A stretch of DNA of 54,960 nucleotides from NCBI GenBank assembly GCA_016124315.1, contig WGNW01000034.1, positions 1 to 54,960 on the forward strand, written 5' to 3'. This DNA is from Alphaproteobacteria bacterium (lineage in GTDB: Bacteria > Pseudomonadota > Alphaproteobacteria > SMXS01). The notes under the pieces are model-generated. The model saw only the letters and a list, made by a program, of their open reading frames with translations. It was not told the DNA's origin and made no database searches. Both the position numbers and the translations under genes were made by a program. Numbering within the stretch: position 1 is the stretch's first letter; every line of letters begins with the position of its first letter. Of this stretch, positions 15,758 through 26,129 are shown in pieces.

Positions 15758-15844
15758 TCGTGTCCGGTCGGTTTTCCCCTCCCTTGACCGACTGGATGAC
15801 TCCCCCAGACTTGGCCGCCGGCGTTGCCAGCGGCCTTTTTTTTT
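15758..15844 (+). ncRNA. Candidate CtrA-controlled small RNA with anti-SD-like loop
   Basis: Downstream of the CtrA box and -10 there is no convincing ORF but two structured parts. The first is an 11-bp stem, GTCCGGTCGGT (15762-15772) with ACCGACTGGAT (15787-15797), closed with two G-U pairs. Its 14-nt loop contains CCCCTCCC, complementary to purine-rich ribosome binding sites. A single-stranded CTCCCCC follows, then a terminator hairpin and a T run ending at about 15844. The predicted start is near 15758-15760. C-rich loops of this kind occur in known alphaproteobacterial regulatory RNAs. An alternative is a long 3' end of the DUF1192 mRNA. Confidence 0.5.
15813..15844 (+). terminator. Rho-independent terminator
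   Basis: GGCCGC (15813-15818) pairs with GCGGCC (15830-15835) around an 11-nt loop, and nine T follow (15836-15844). It ends the candidate small RNA, or read-through from the DUF1192 gene. Confidence 0.85.
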
Positions 15845-15874
15845 GGCGCGGTGGATGGCGGTTGAAGCCGGCCT

Positions 15875-17737
<1,863 letters not shown>

Positions 17738-17766
17738 AACGAACAAGAGTTAGGGAGATCTAATTC

Positions 17767-19065
17767 ATGAAGACGAAACCCACCCTTCTGGCGGCCGCGT
17801 CGGCCCTCCTCGGCACCGCCCTGGTGGCCGTGCCGGCCTTGGCCCAGGACGCGACGCCCACCCTCGACACGGGCAACACGGCCTGGATGCTGACCTCGAC
17901 CGCCCTCGTGCTGTTCATGACGGTGCCCGGCCTGGCGCTGTTCTACGCCGGCATGGTGCGCAAGAAGAACATTCTCGCCACCGCCATGCAGAGCTTCGCG
18001 ATCACCTGCCTGGTGACCGTGATCTGGTTCGTGGTCGGCTATTCGCTGGCGTTCACCACCAACCCGAGCGCCGGCGCCAACAAGTTCTTCGGCGGGTTCG
18101 AGAAGCTGTTCCTGTCGGGCATGGGCGTGAACGCCCTGAGCGGCTCCATCCCCGAGAGCCTGTTCATGGTCTTCCAGATGACCTTCGCGATCATCACCCC
18201 GGCGCTGATTACCGGCGCGTTCGCCGACCGCATGAAGTTCTCGGCGCTGCTGTGGTTCATGGGCCTGTGGAGCGTCATCGTCTACTCGCCGGTGGCTCAC
18301 TGGGTGTGGGGCGGCGGCTTCCTGGCCAACGCCGGCGTGCTGGACTTCGCCGGCGGCACCGTGGTGCACATCAACGCGGGCATCGCCGGCCTGGTGGCCT
18401 GCCTTGTGCTCGGCAAGCGTACCGGCTACGGCCATGAAAACATGGCGCCGCACATCCTGACGCTGAGCCTGATCGGCGCCTCCATGCTGTGGGTGGGCTG
18501 GTTCGGCTTCAACGCCGGTTCGGAACTGGCCGCCGACGGCCGCGCCGCCATGGCCATGACCGTCACCCAGATCGCCACCGCCGTCGCCGCCCTGGCGTGG
18601 ATGTTCACCGAGTGGATGGTGCACAAGAAGCCCAGCGTCCTGGGCATCATCTCGGGCGCGGTCGCCGGCCTGGTCGCCATCACCCCGGCTTCCGGTTTCG
18701 TCGACCCGATGGGCGCCCTGTGGATCGGCATCGCCGCCGGCGTGATCTGCTTCTTCGCCGCCACCACCGTCAAGAAGGCCCTCGGCTACGACGACTCCCT
18801 CGACGTCTGGGGCGTCCACGGCGTCGGCGGCATCGTCGGTGCCCTGCTGACCGGCGTGTTCACCTCGGCTGCCGTCGGCGGCACCGCCGGCAGCATCCAC
18901 CAGGTGATCATCCAGCTCGAAGGCATCCTCGCCACCCTGGTCTGGAGCGGCGTGGCCAGCTTCGTCATCCTGAAGGTGATCGACATCACCATCGGGCTGC
19001 GGGTCACCAAGGAGCAGGAGGTCGAAGGCCTCGACGTCTCGCTCCACGGCGAGTCGCTGCAGTAA
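17767..19065 (+). CDS. amtB: Ammonium transporter AmtB
   Basis: AmtB is a trimeric inner-membrane ammonium channel gated by GlnK. The 432-residue protein has an N-terminal signal-like segment ending ALAQD, then eleven hydrophobic helices. Signature parts are GLALFYAGMVRKKN, the GGTVVHINAGIAGL helix with the first twin-His residue, and DVWGVHGVGGIVGALL with the second. The C-terminal tail (GLRVTKEQEVEGLDVSLHGES) is the GlnK-binding region. Position right after glnK gives the classic glnK-amtB operon. Confidence 0.95.
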   Translation: MKTKPTLLAAASALLGTALVAVPALAQDATPTLDTGNTAWMLTSTALVLFMTVPGLALFYAGMVRKKNILATAMQSFAITCLVTVIWFVVGYSLAFTTNPSAGANKFFGGFEKLFLSGMGVNALSGSIPESLFMVFQMTFAIITPALITGAFADRMKFSALLWFMGLWSVIVYSPVAHWVWGGGFLANAGVLDFAGGTVVHINAGIAGLVACLVLGKRTGYGHENMAPHILTLSLIGASMLWVGWFGFNAGSELAADGRAAMAMTVTQIATAVAALAWMFTEWMVHKKPSVLGIISGAVAGLVAITPASGFVDPMGALWIGIAAGVICFFAATTVKKALGYDDSLDVWGVHGVGGIVGALLTGVFTSAAVGGTAGSIHQVIIQLEGILATLVWSGVASFVILKVIDITIGLRVTKEQEVEGLDVSLHGESLQ

Positions 19066-19144
19066 GCCTATCGGGGCCGGACCCCACCTCCCCCGGTCCG
19101 GCCCCACGCTTCTCTCCCCCGGCTCTCCCAGCCGGTCTCTCCCC

Positions 19145-19202
19145 GGGCCTGCCCAGAAATTAATCCTTCTGGGCGGGCCCGGCCCGTTTTTTGGGCAGGC
19201 CC
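19145..19202 (+). terminator. Terminator region after amtB with alternative pairings
   Basis: GGGCCTGCCCAGAA (19145-19158) pairs with TTCTGGGCGGGCCC (19167-19180) in a long stem with one mismatch. T87-T92 follow about 6 nt later. The same left arm GGGCCTGCCC is also the perfect inverse of GGGCAGGCCC at 19193-19202. The two folds exclude each other. The rest of 19066-19286 carries no gene. Confidence 0.65.
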
Positions 19203-19286
19203 GGTACCGTCCGACCCCCGGCCCATGCTACCTTCCTCCTCGTCAAATGACTGGAATCACTGGACTGTTCGCTTCGTGTCGCGAAC

Positions 19287-19301
19287 TGGCACGGTTCTTG
19301 G
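19287..19301 (+). promoter_or_regulatory. Sigma-54-like promoter of the second amt gene
   Basis: TGGCACGGTTCTTGG keeps the -24 GG and a -12 G in the right spacing, and shares 14 consecutive bases with the glnK promoter. It lies about 74 bp before the gene. I saw no clear NtrC palindrome nearby. Confidence 0.6.
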
Positions 19302-19374
19302 TTCCAAAACTGCCGTCATTGCGGTCGGACTGCCTAAGTCTTGATCGCCGGGAGAGAAAAAAGGGAGAGAGCCA

Positions 19375-20604
19375 ATGGCAGCGTCCGGTCGGGAGGCTGA
19401 CGTCTTTTTCGTGCTGATGGGGGCCATCCTCGTCTTCGCCATGCATGCGGGATTCGCGTTCCTCGAGGCGGGAACGGTCCGCAAGAAGAACCAGGTCAAC
19501 GCGCTGATGAAGATCCTGGTCGACTTCGCGGTGTCGACCATTGCCTATTTTTTCGTCGGTTACGGCATCGCCTACGGCGTGCACTTCCTGCACGGCGCCG
19601 CGACCATCTCCGGCGCCCTGGAAGGCTCCGGTTACGCCCCCAGCGGGTTCGACCTGGTCAGGTTCTTCTTCCTGCTGACCTTCGCCGCGGCGATCCCCGC
19701 CATCATCTCGGGCGGCATCGCCGAACGCAGCCGCTTCACCCCCCAGCTGCTGGCCACGGCGGTGATCGTGGGGCTGGCCTACCCGTTCTTCGAGGGCATG
19801 GCCTGGCACGGCAACCTGGGCTTCCAAGCGTTTCTCGAACACCACTTCGGCGCGCCGTTCAACGACTTCGCCGGCTCGGTGGTGGTGCACGCCTTCGGCG
19901 GCTGGGTGGCGCTGGGCGCGGTGCTTATGCTCGGCGCCCGCCGCGGCCGCTACCGCCGCGACGGCTCGGTGGCGGGCATCCCGCCGTCCAACATCCCGTT
20001 CCTGGCGCTGGGATCGTGGCTGCTGTGCATCGGCTGGTTCGGCTTCAACGTGATGAGCGCCCAGAGCCTGCACGGCATCAACGGCCTCGTCGCCATCAAC
20101 TCGCTGATGGCCATGGCGGGCGGCATCCTCGCCGGCTGGCTGTGCGGCCGCAGCGACCCCGGCTTCACCCACAACGGCGCGCTGGCCGGCCTGGTGGCGG
20201 TCTGCGCGGGGTCGAACGTGATGCATCCGCTGGGCTCTCTGGTGGTCGGCGCGGCGGCGGGCGCCCTGTTCGTCCATGCCTTCACCCTGTGCCAGAACAA
20301 GTGGAAGATCGACGACGTGCTGGGCGTGTGGCCGCTGCACGGGATGTGCGGCCTGTGGGGCGGCATCGCCTGCGGCATCTTCGGCCAGCGGGCGCTGGGC
20401 GGCATCGGCGGCGTCAGCTTCCTCAGCCAGCTCGTCGGCAGCCTCGCCGGCACCGCGATCGCCCTCGTCGCCGGGCTGGTGGTCTACGGCGCCATCAAGG
20501 CGACCATGGGCATGCGGCTGGCCGACGAGCAGGAGTTCCGCGGCGCCGACCTGTCGCTGCACCACATCGGCGCCTATCCGGAAGAGGACGTCACCGGCCG
20601 CTGA
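19375..20604 (+). CDS. Second Amt-family ammonium transporter
   Basis: This is a 409-residue Amt protein distinct from amtB at 17.8 kb. There is no signal-like segment: the first membrane helix begins at about residue 8 (DVFFVLMGAILVFAMHAGFA). The channel helices GSVVVHAFGGWVAL and LGVWPLHGMCGLWGG carry the two pore His residues. The C-terminal region ends MRLADEQEFRGADLSLHHIGAYPEE, so the GlnK-contact tail is present in part. An AGGGAGAG ribosome binding site lies upstream. The shared sigma-54-like promoter suggests joint control with glnK-amtB. Confidence 0.92.
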   Translation: MAASGREADVFFVLMGAILVFAMHAGFAFLEAGTVRKKNQVNALMKILVDFAVSTIAYFFVGYGIAYGVHFLHGAATISGALEGSGYAPSGFDLVRFFFLLTFAAAIPAIISGGIAERSRFTPQLLATAVIVGLAYPFFEGMAWHGNLGFQAFLEHHFGAPFNDFAGSVVVHAFGGWVALGAVLMLGARRGRYRRDGSVAGIPPSNIPFLALGSWLLCIGWFGFNVMSAQSLHGINGLVAINSLMAMAGGILAGWLCGRSDPGFTHNGALAGLVAVCAGSNVMHPLGSLVVGAAAGALFVHAFTLCQNKWKIDDVLGVWPLHGMCGLWGGIACGIFGQRALGGIGGVSFLSQLVGSLAGTAIALVAGLVVYGAIKATMGMRLADEQEFRGADLSLHHIGAYPEEDVTGR

Positions 20605-20703
20605 GCGGGCGCGGCGGAATCGGCCGGCGGCACAGACCCTTGCCGCCGGCCGCCCCGGCCGCTAGAGTGCGCTCCGTTTTGCTTTTGTTCGCCGGTGCGA
20701 CGC

Positions 20704-21927
20704 GTGCTCAACCCCCGTTTCCAGCATCTGCCCGCCCACACCTGGACGCAGCTCCGGACGCTGCTCGACGGGCTGCCGGCCGGCCGCAACCAGCCGCTGG
20801 ACCTGACCATCGGCGAGCCGCGCCACCCCATGCCGGCCTTCATCACCGATGTGCTCGAGGCGAACCGCGACGGCTATGCCAAGTATCCGCCGATCCAGGG
20901 CACGCCGGACTGGCAGCGGGCGGTGGCGGGCTGGCTGGAGCGCCGATACGGGTTGTCGGGGATCGAGCCCGACCGCCACGTGCTGCCGGTCTCCGGCACC
21001 CGCGAAGGGCTGTTCGGCGTGGCATTCGTCGCCGTGCCCGAGGTCAAGGCCGGCCAGCGGCCGCTGGTGCTGATGCCCAATCCCTTCTACCAATGCTATG
21101 CCGCCGCCGCGCTGGCCGCGGGCGCCGACCCGGTCTACCTGCCGGCCACCGCCGAGACCGGATTCCTGCCCGCCTTCGCCGGGCTCGACGAGGCCATCCT
21201 GTCGCGGGCCGCGCTGATCTATCTGTGCACGCCGGCCAATCCCCAGGGCACGGTGGCCGACCAGGCCTATTTCGACGCGCTGATCCCGCTGTGCCGCCGG
21301 CACGACATCACCCTGGTGGTCGACGAGTGCTACGGCGAGATCTACACCGGGGCGCCGCCGACCGGCGCGCTCGAGGCCTGCCGCAGCCTGGCGGAACGGG
21401 GTCTGGGCGACCGCGCGGCGCCCTATGCCAACGTGCTCAGCTTCCAGTCCCTGTCGAAGCGCTCAAACGTGCCCGGCCTGCGGTCCGGTTTTGTCGCCGG
21501 CGACCCGCGGCTGATCGCCGCCTACCGGGAGCTGCGGTCCTATGGCGGCGCGCCGTCGCCGCTGCCGGTCTACGCCGCTGCCGCCGCCGCCTGGAGCGAC
21601 GAAGCCCATGTGGAGGAGAATCGGGGCCTCTACCGGGCCAAGTTCGACGCCGCCGAGCGCATCCTGGACGGGCGCTTCGGCGCCTACCGCCCGGGCGGCG
21701 GCTTCTATCTGTGGCTCGACGTGGGCGACGGCGAGTCCGCCGCCCGGACGCTGTGGAGCCGCGCCGGCGTGCGGGTGCTGCCCGGCGCGTATTTGTCGCG
21801 GCCCGACGGTTCGGGGTATAATCCCGGCGCGGCCTATGTCAGGGTCGCGCTGGTGAACTCCCTGGAGGTGACGGAACTGGCCCTGCAGAGCATCCGCGAC
21901 ACGCTCGGCGACGAAGCGGGGACCTGA
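20704..21927 (+). CDS. dapC: Succinyldiaminopimelate transaminase-like aminotransferase
   Basis: This is a PLP-dependent fold-type I enzyme of about 407 residues. The LNPRFQHLPAHTWTQLRTLL start, PNPFYQCYAAAALAAG and LCTPANPQGTVA motifs, and the PLP-lysine segment LSFQSLSKRSNVPGLRSGF are typical of the DapC branch, which makes N-succinyl-LL-diaminopimelate for lysine and cell wall. The start is uncertain: GTG at 20704 gives the family N-terminus and GTG at 20695 adds three residues. A CTAGAGT at 20662-20668 is a -10 candidate. The stop overlaps the ftsK start by one base. Confidence 0.82.
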   Translation: MLNPRFQHLPAHTWTQLRTLLDGLPAGRNQPLDLTIGEPRHPMPAFITDVLEANRDGYAKYPPIQGTPDWQRAVAGWLERRYGLSGIEPDRHVLPVSGTREGLFGVAFVAVPEVKAGQRPLVLMPNPFYQCYAAAALAAGADPVYLPATAETGFLPAFAGLDEAILSRAALIYLCTPANPQGTVADQAYFDALIPLCRRHDITLVVDECYGEIYTGAPPTGALEACRSLAERGLGDRAAPYANVLSFQSLSKRSNVPGLRSGFVAGDPRLIAAYRELRSYGGAPSPLPVYAAAAAAWSDEAHVEENRGLYRAKFDAAERILDGRFGAYRPGGGFYLWLDVGDGESAARTLWSRAGVRVLPGAYLSRPDGSGYNPGAAYVRVALVNSLEVTELALQSIRDTLGDEAGT

Positions 21928-24311
21928 TGGCTTCGAGCAACTCGGCGGCCAGACAGTCCTTCCTGCCCGAGGCGTTCGTGCAGTTCGTCCGCCGCCGGCT
22001 GGTGGAACTGGGCGGGCTCGCGGTGATCGCCCTCGGTTTCGCCTTCGCCGCCGCGCTGTTCAGTTTCAACCTCGCCGACCCGAGCGCCGACACCAGCACG
22101 GTCGGCGCCACCGCCAACTGGCTCGGCCCGCCCGGCGCCTTCGCCGCAAACTGGACCATCCAGTTCCTGGGCATCGCCGGCTATGCCGTGGCCCTGGCGC
22201 TGCTGGGCTGGGGCTGGCGGATCATGACCCACCAGGGCCTGCGGTCGATCTGGTTCTACCTGGCGCTGCTGCCGCTGTGCCTGGTGGTCACCGCCTTCGC
22301 CGCCAAGACCCTGGCGCCGCGTCTCGACTGGCCGCTGGACGCCGGCCCCGGCGGGGTGATGGGCCTGCTGCTCTACACCAGCCTGATCCAGCCCTACTTC
22401 GCCAAGGTCGCGGCGCTGCCCGGCCTGCTGCTGGGCGTCGCCGCCCTCATGCTGCTGCTGCCCACCATGGGATTCAGCCTGCGCCACTGGCGCAATGTGG
22501 GGCGCGCCCTCTACTGGCCGTTCGCCCTGGCGGGACGGCGCCGCGACGACGACGACGCCGTGGAGGCGCCGAAGACCGCCCCGGTCCTGCACCGCGACAG
22601 GCAGCCGCCGGCGGAGCGGGAGCGCATCGCGCCGGTGCTGGGACGGCGCAAGGCCGAGACGCCGCCGGAAGACGCGCCCGCAGAGCGAGAGAAGCGCAGC
22701 ATCGTCGCGCCCGCGCCGCGCAAGGGACGCGAGAGCCGCCGCGCCGACGACGAGAAGCAGACCGCCCTGGACTTCACGCCCGGCTCCCGCTTCGCGTTGC
22801 CGCACCTGTCGCTGCTGACGGCACCCGACCCGGCCCGCAGCGCCGACAAGGTCAACGAGGACGCCCTCGAGCAGAACGCCCGGCTGCTGGAATCCGTGCT
22901 GGACGATTTCGGCGTGCAGGGCCGGATCAGCCAGGTCCGCCCCGGGCCGGTGGTCACCCTCTACGAGCTGGAGCCGGCGCCCGGCACCAAGTCGTCGCGC
23001 GTCATCGGCCTGGCGGACGACATCGCCCGCTCCATGAGCGCGGTGTCGGCCCGCGTCGCCGTGGTGCCGGGGCGCAACGCCATCGGCATCGAGCTGCCCA
23101 ACGCCCACCGCGAGACCGTGCTGCTGCGCGAGCTGCTGGGCGACGTCACCTACGAGCGCAGCAAGGCGCGGCTGCCGCTGTCGCTCGGCAAGGATATCGG
23201 CGGCACGCCGGTGATCGCCGACCTCGCCGCCATGCCGCACCTGCTGATCGCCGGCACCACCGGCTCGGGCAAGTCGGTCGCCATCAACACCATGATCCTG
23301 TCGCTGCTCTACAAGCTGCCGCCTCAGGACTGCCGGTTCATCATGATCGATCCCAAGATGCTGGAGCTGTCGGTCTACGACGACATCCCGCACCTACTGA
23401 CGCCGGTGGTGACCGACCCGCGCAAGGCGGTGGTGGCGCTGAAATGGGCGGTGCGCGAGATGGAGGACCGCTACAAGGCCATGTCCAAGCTGGGCGTGCG
23501 CAACCTGGGCGCCTACAACGAGCGCGTCGCCGAGGCCGAGGAGAAGGGCGAGCAGCTCGTCCGCACCGTGCAGACCGGCTTCGACCCGGAGAGCGGCCGG
23601 CCGGTCTACGAGGAGCAGCCCCTCGAGCTGACGCCGCTGCCGCTGATCGTGATCATCGTCGACGAGATGGCGGATCTGATGATGGTCGCCGGCAAGGACG
23701 TGGAAGGCTCCATCCAGCGCCTCGCCCAGATGGCGCGCGCCGCCGGCATCCACCTGATCATGGCGACCCAGCGGCCGTCCGTGGACGTGATCACCGGCAC
23801 CATCAAGGCCAACTTCCCGACCCGGATCAGCTTCCAGGTGACCTCGAAGATCGACAGCCGGACCATCCTGGGCGAGCAGGGCGCCGAGCAGCTGCTCGGC
23901 CGCGGCGACATGCTCTACATGGCGGCGGGCGGCAAGGTGACCCGCGTGCACGGCCCGTTCGTCACCGACAACGAGGTCGAAGCCGTGGTCCGGGCGCTCA
24001 AGGCCCAGGGCGCGCCCGAATATCTCGCCAACGTCACCGAGGAGCCCGAGGGCGGCTTCGACACCATACTGGACATGGCCGGCAGCGGCTCGGGAAGCGG
24101 CGAGGGCGACGGCGAGGACCAGCTCTACGACCAGGCGGTCGCCCTGGTCGCCCGCGAGGGCAAGGCCTCGACCAGCTTCGTGCAGCGCCACCTGCAGATC
24201 GGCTACAACCGCGCCGCGCGGATCATCGAGCGCATGGAGAAGGAGGGCGTGGTCAGCGCCGCCAACCATGTGGGCAAGCGCGAAGTGCTGATCGGCGACC
24301 ACAGCGGCTGA
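21927..24311 (+). CDS. ftsK: FtsK/SpoIIIE DNA translocase
   Basis: FtsK anchors at the division septum and pumps DNA toward the dif site to separate chromosomes. The 794-residue protein has four hydrophobic segments in residues 15-185, a charged linker, then the alpha-domain from about 310. The Walker A is GTTGSGKS (443-450) and the Walker B is LIVIIVDEMADLM. The translocase end is followed by a winged-helix gamma domain (about 735-790, KASTSFVQRHLQIGYNRAARI) that reads KOPS-type sequences. The linker is short compared with E. coli FtsK, usual for alphaproteobacteria. Confidence 0.96.
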   Translation: MASSNSAARQSFLPEAFVQFVRRRLVELGGLAVIALGFAFAAALFSFNLADPSADTSTVGATANWLGPPGAFAANWTIQFLGIAGYAVALALLGWGWRIMTHQGLRSIWFYLALLPLCLVVTAFAAKTLAPRLDWPLDAGPGGVMGLLLYTSLIQPYFAKVAALPGLLLGVAALMLLLPTMGFSLRHWRNVGRALYWPFALAGRRRDDDDAVEAPKTAPVLHRDRQPPAERERIAPVLGRRKAETPPEDAPAEREKRSIVAPAPRKGRESRRADDEKQTALDFTPGSRFALPHLSLLTAPDPARSADKVNEDALEQNARLLESVLDDFGVQGRISQVRPGPVVTLYELEPAPGTKSSRVIGLADDIARSMSAVSARVAVVPGRNAIGIELPNAHRETVLLRELLGDVTYERSKARLPLSLGKDIGGTPVIADLAAMPHLLIAGTTGSGKSVAINTMILSLLYKLPPQDCRFIMIDPKMLELSVYDDIPHLLTPVVTDPRKAVVALKWAVREMEDRYKAMSKLGVRNLGAYNERVAEAEEKGEQLVRTVQTGFDPESGRPVYEEQPLELTPLPLIVIIVDEMADLMMVAGKDVEGSIQRLAQMARAAGIHLIMATQRPSVDVITGTIKANFPTRISFQVTSKIDSRTILGEQGAEQLLGRGDMLYMAAGGKVTRVHGPFVTDNEVEAVVRALKAQGAPEYLANVTEEPEGGFDTILDMAGSGSGSGEGDGEDQLYDQAVALVAREGKASTSFVQRHLQIGYNRAARIIERMEKEGVVSAANHVGKREVLIGDHSG

Positions 24312-24417
24312 TCCCCGCCGGGCGCAGCACGCGAGGGAGCCGCCGCGGTTCATGGCACCGGCCGGCGACTGTCACCGTTCATGACAAAGTCAGACTCTTG
24401 CGGCTATGGTGCACCCC

Positions 24418-25098
24418 ATGATTCGAACCGTTTCCACCACCGCCGCCGTGCTCGGCCTGCTGCTGGCCGGCGGACTCGCCGCCGAAGCCTCCGCCCCCGA
24501 AGCGCTCACCGCAGCGCCAGCCAAGGGCGACGATGCCGGGCTCGACACCACCCAGGCGCAGGACGTCGCCGCCGTTCAGGCCTATCTGAAGAGCATCAAG
24601 TCGCTGCGCGCCGACTTCACCCAGATCGCACCCAACCATCAGGTTTCCACGGGCACCCTGTCGCTGGAGAAGCCGGGCAAGCTGCGCTTCGACTACGACC
24701 CGCCGTCGCCGATCCTGGTCGTCAGCGATGGTACGGTGATCACCCTGGTGGACTACGACCTGAGGCAGGTGACCCGCTGGCCGATCAACGACACGCCGCT
24801 GCGGGCGCTGGTGCGCACTAACTTCGCCTTCGGCCAGGACGTCGACGTGCTCGCGGTGAAGCGCAACGAGCAATGGATCAACGTCGCCATCGCCGATCCC
24901 AAGAAGCACGACGAGGGCAGCATGCGCCTGACCTTCTCGCGGCACCCGCTCAAGCTCACCGAGTGGGAGGTGATCGACGAGCGCGGCGCGGCGACCATCG
25001 TGTCGCTGAACAATCTCAAGACCAACGTGAAGCTCGGCGATTCCCTTTGGGATTTCAAGGACCCCCGGCCGCAGCGGCACGGCCCGCCCACCAAATAG
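24418..25098 (+). CDS. lolA: Outer-membrane lipoprotein carrier protein LolA
   Basis: LolA carries lipoproteins through the periplasm to the outer membrane. The 226-residue protein has a signal peptide (VLGLLLAGGLAAEASA). The LolA core includes VQAYLKSIKSLRADFTQIAPN, then GTLSLEKPGKLRFDYDPPSPILVVSDG, the hydrophobic-barrel region. I used the ATG at 24418; it follows a TATGGT -10 candidate (24405-24410), so the mRNA may be nearly leaderless. FtsK-LolA adjacency is common in alphaproteobacteria. Confidence 0.93.
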   Translation: MIRTVSTTAAVLGLLLAGGLAAEASAPEALTAAPAKGDDAGLDTTQAQDVAAVQAYLKSIKSLRADFTQIAPNHQVSTGTLSLEKPGKLRFDYDPPSPILVVSDGTVITLVDYDLRQVTRWPINDTPLRALVRTNFAFGQDVDVLAVKRNEQWINVAIADPKKHDEGSMRLTFSRHPLKLTEWEVIDERGAATIVSLNNLKTNVKLGDSLWDFKDPRPQRHGPPTK

Positions 25099-25398
25099 GG
25101 CTTGATGCCGCCACGGCGATTCGCCGACAGCTCTGCTTGTAACCGACCGCCGCCCGGTTCGTGGGCAGCGCCGTGCAAACGATGTGCAACGCTAAGGTAT
25201 TGAGGAGTCATCGGCATTCCAGGGCGCATACCAGTGATGCAAAAATAGGCAAAAAGACTGTTGAATTTTTGTGACGCAACGCCCAAATACAGCGCAGCAG
25301 CGTCCCCTCGGTGCAGTATCACATCCCCTCCCTTGGTGTTCTGCACCCGACGTTGCCGGTACCGGACCCCCCTCCTGGTACCATGCGTAACAGCGCAG

Positions 25399-25430
25399 AG
25401 CCCGGCCAAGAATTTTATCTTGGTCGGGCT
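25399..25430 (+). terminator. Strong hairpin in the lolA-25524 intergenic region
   Basis: AGCCCGGCCAAGA (25399-25411) and TCTTGGTCGGGCT (25418-25430) form a 13-bp stem with one G-T pair and a 6-nt loop. The following TATCTTTGTT is only partly T-rich. It may end the lolA transcript, or act as a leader structure of the next gene, 93 nt on. The rest of 25099-25523 holds no gene; GGTACC occurs twice there (25358, 25377). Confidence 0.55.
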
Positions 25431-25523
25431 TATCTTTGTTCGGCGCCTGCTGCCGGCGCGGCTGGACGACACGGCTGGACGGCTCTGGCCGAGCCTCCTA
25501 AAAGGGACGGCGGAGGAGCCCTC

Positions 25524-26117
25524 ATGGACGAAACAGACGACGATTCCGACCTCGAACTCGACGAGGACCAGGCCGCCGCCTTCACTGCCATCCGCAAGCT
25601 GGGAGAAGTGGTCGTGCGGCTTCCCTGGTTCGGACGCATCGGCCAGCCGTTCGACCGAGGCGACGAGGAGGTCGCCCGTCGCTACCTCGACATGCTCGGC
25701 TTTCCGGACGCGGCGCCGCTTACCGTCGCCGACTGGGAGGAGGCAGCCGACGCCGCGAGCAACCTGGATCTGAACAGCGAAGCCTGGGAGGTGGAAGAGC
25801 AGCTGCGCGCCGATCTCAGCCGCGAGGCGCTGAACTATTTCGACGAGGACACGCTGACCCACGTGCTGTCCTACGTGACCGAGCGGGCCGGGCCGGTGCT
25901 GGTGGAGTCCATCGCCAGCGCCGCCTCGCTGTGGCCGGTGCAGGAGGACGAGGTGATCGAGGCGGCGACCGGCGCCGCGGTGCAGGCCTGCTACCAGGCG
26001 GCGCTTGTGCTGGCCGCCCAAGCGGTCGAGGAGCATCCGTTCGCGCTGCGCTTCCGGCTGTTCGAGATGGGGCGCTGGCCGATCGGCCTCAGCGGCCGTT
26101 CCTACAACGTCTTCTAG
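25524..26117 (+). CDS. Hypothetical acidic protein
   Basis: A 197-residue protein with an acidic N-terminus (DETDDDSDLELDEDQ) starts at an ATG behind GGAGGAG. No transmembrane segments or signal peptide are visible. Helical segments include WFGRIGQPFDRGDEEVARRY and FDEDTLTHVLSYVTERAGPV. The C-terminal half is alanine-rich and ends LFEMGRWPIGLSGRSYNVF. I do not recognise the family. It precedes xth by 12 nt and may be co-transcribed with it. Confidence 0.75.
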   Translation: MDETDDDSDLELDEDQAAAFTAIRKLGEVVVRLPWFGRIGQPFDRGDEEVARRYLDMLGFPDAAPLTVADWEEAADAASNLDLNSEAWEVEEQLRADLSREALNYFDEDTLTHVLSYVTERAGPVLVESIASAASLWPVQEDEVIEAATGAAVQACYQAALVLAAQAVEEHPFALRFRLFEMGRWPIGLSGRSYNVF

Positions 26118-26129
26118 AGGGGCGGCCAC

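Noticed and set aside
19145..19202. Possible attachment site or integrase target in the inverted repeat
   Set aside because: There is no integrase or recombinase gene nearby, and the repeat looks like a terminator.
25358..25382. Two GGTACC sequences near each other
   Set aside because: Common restriction sites; no further repeat structure or function.
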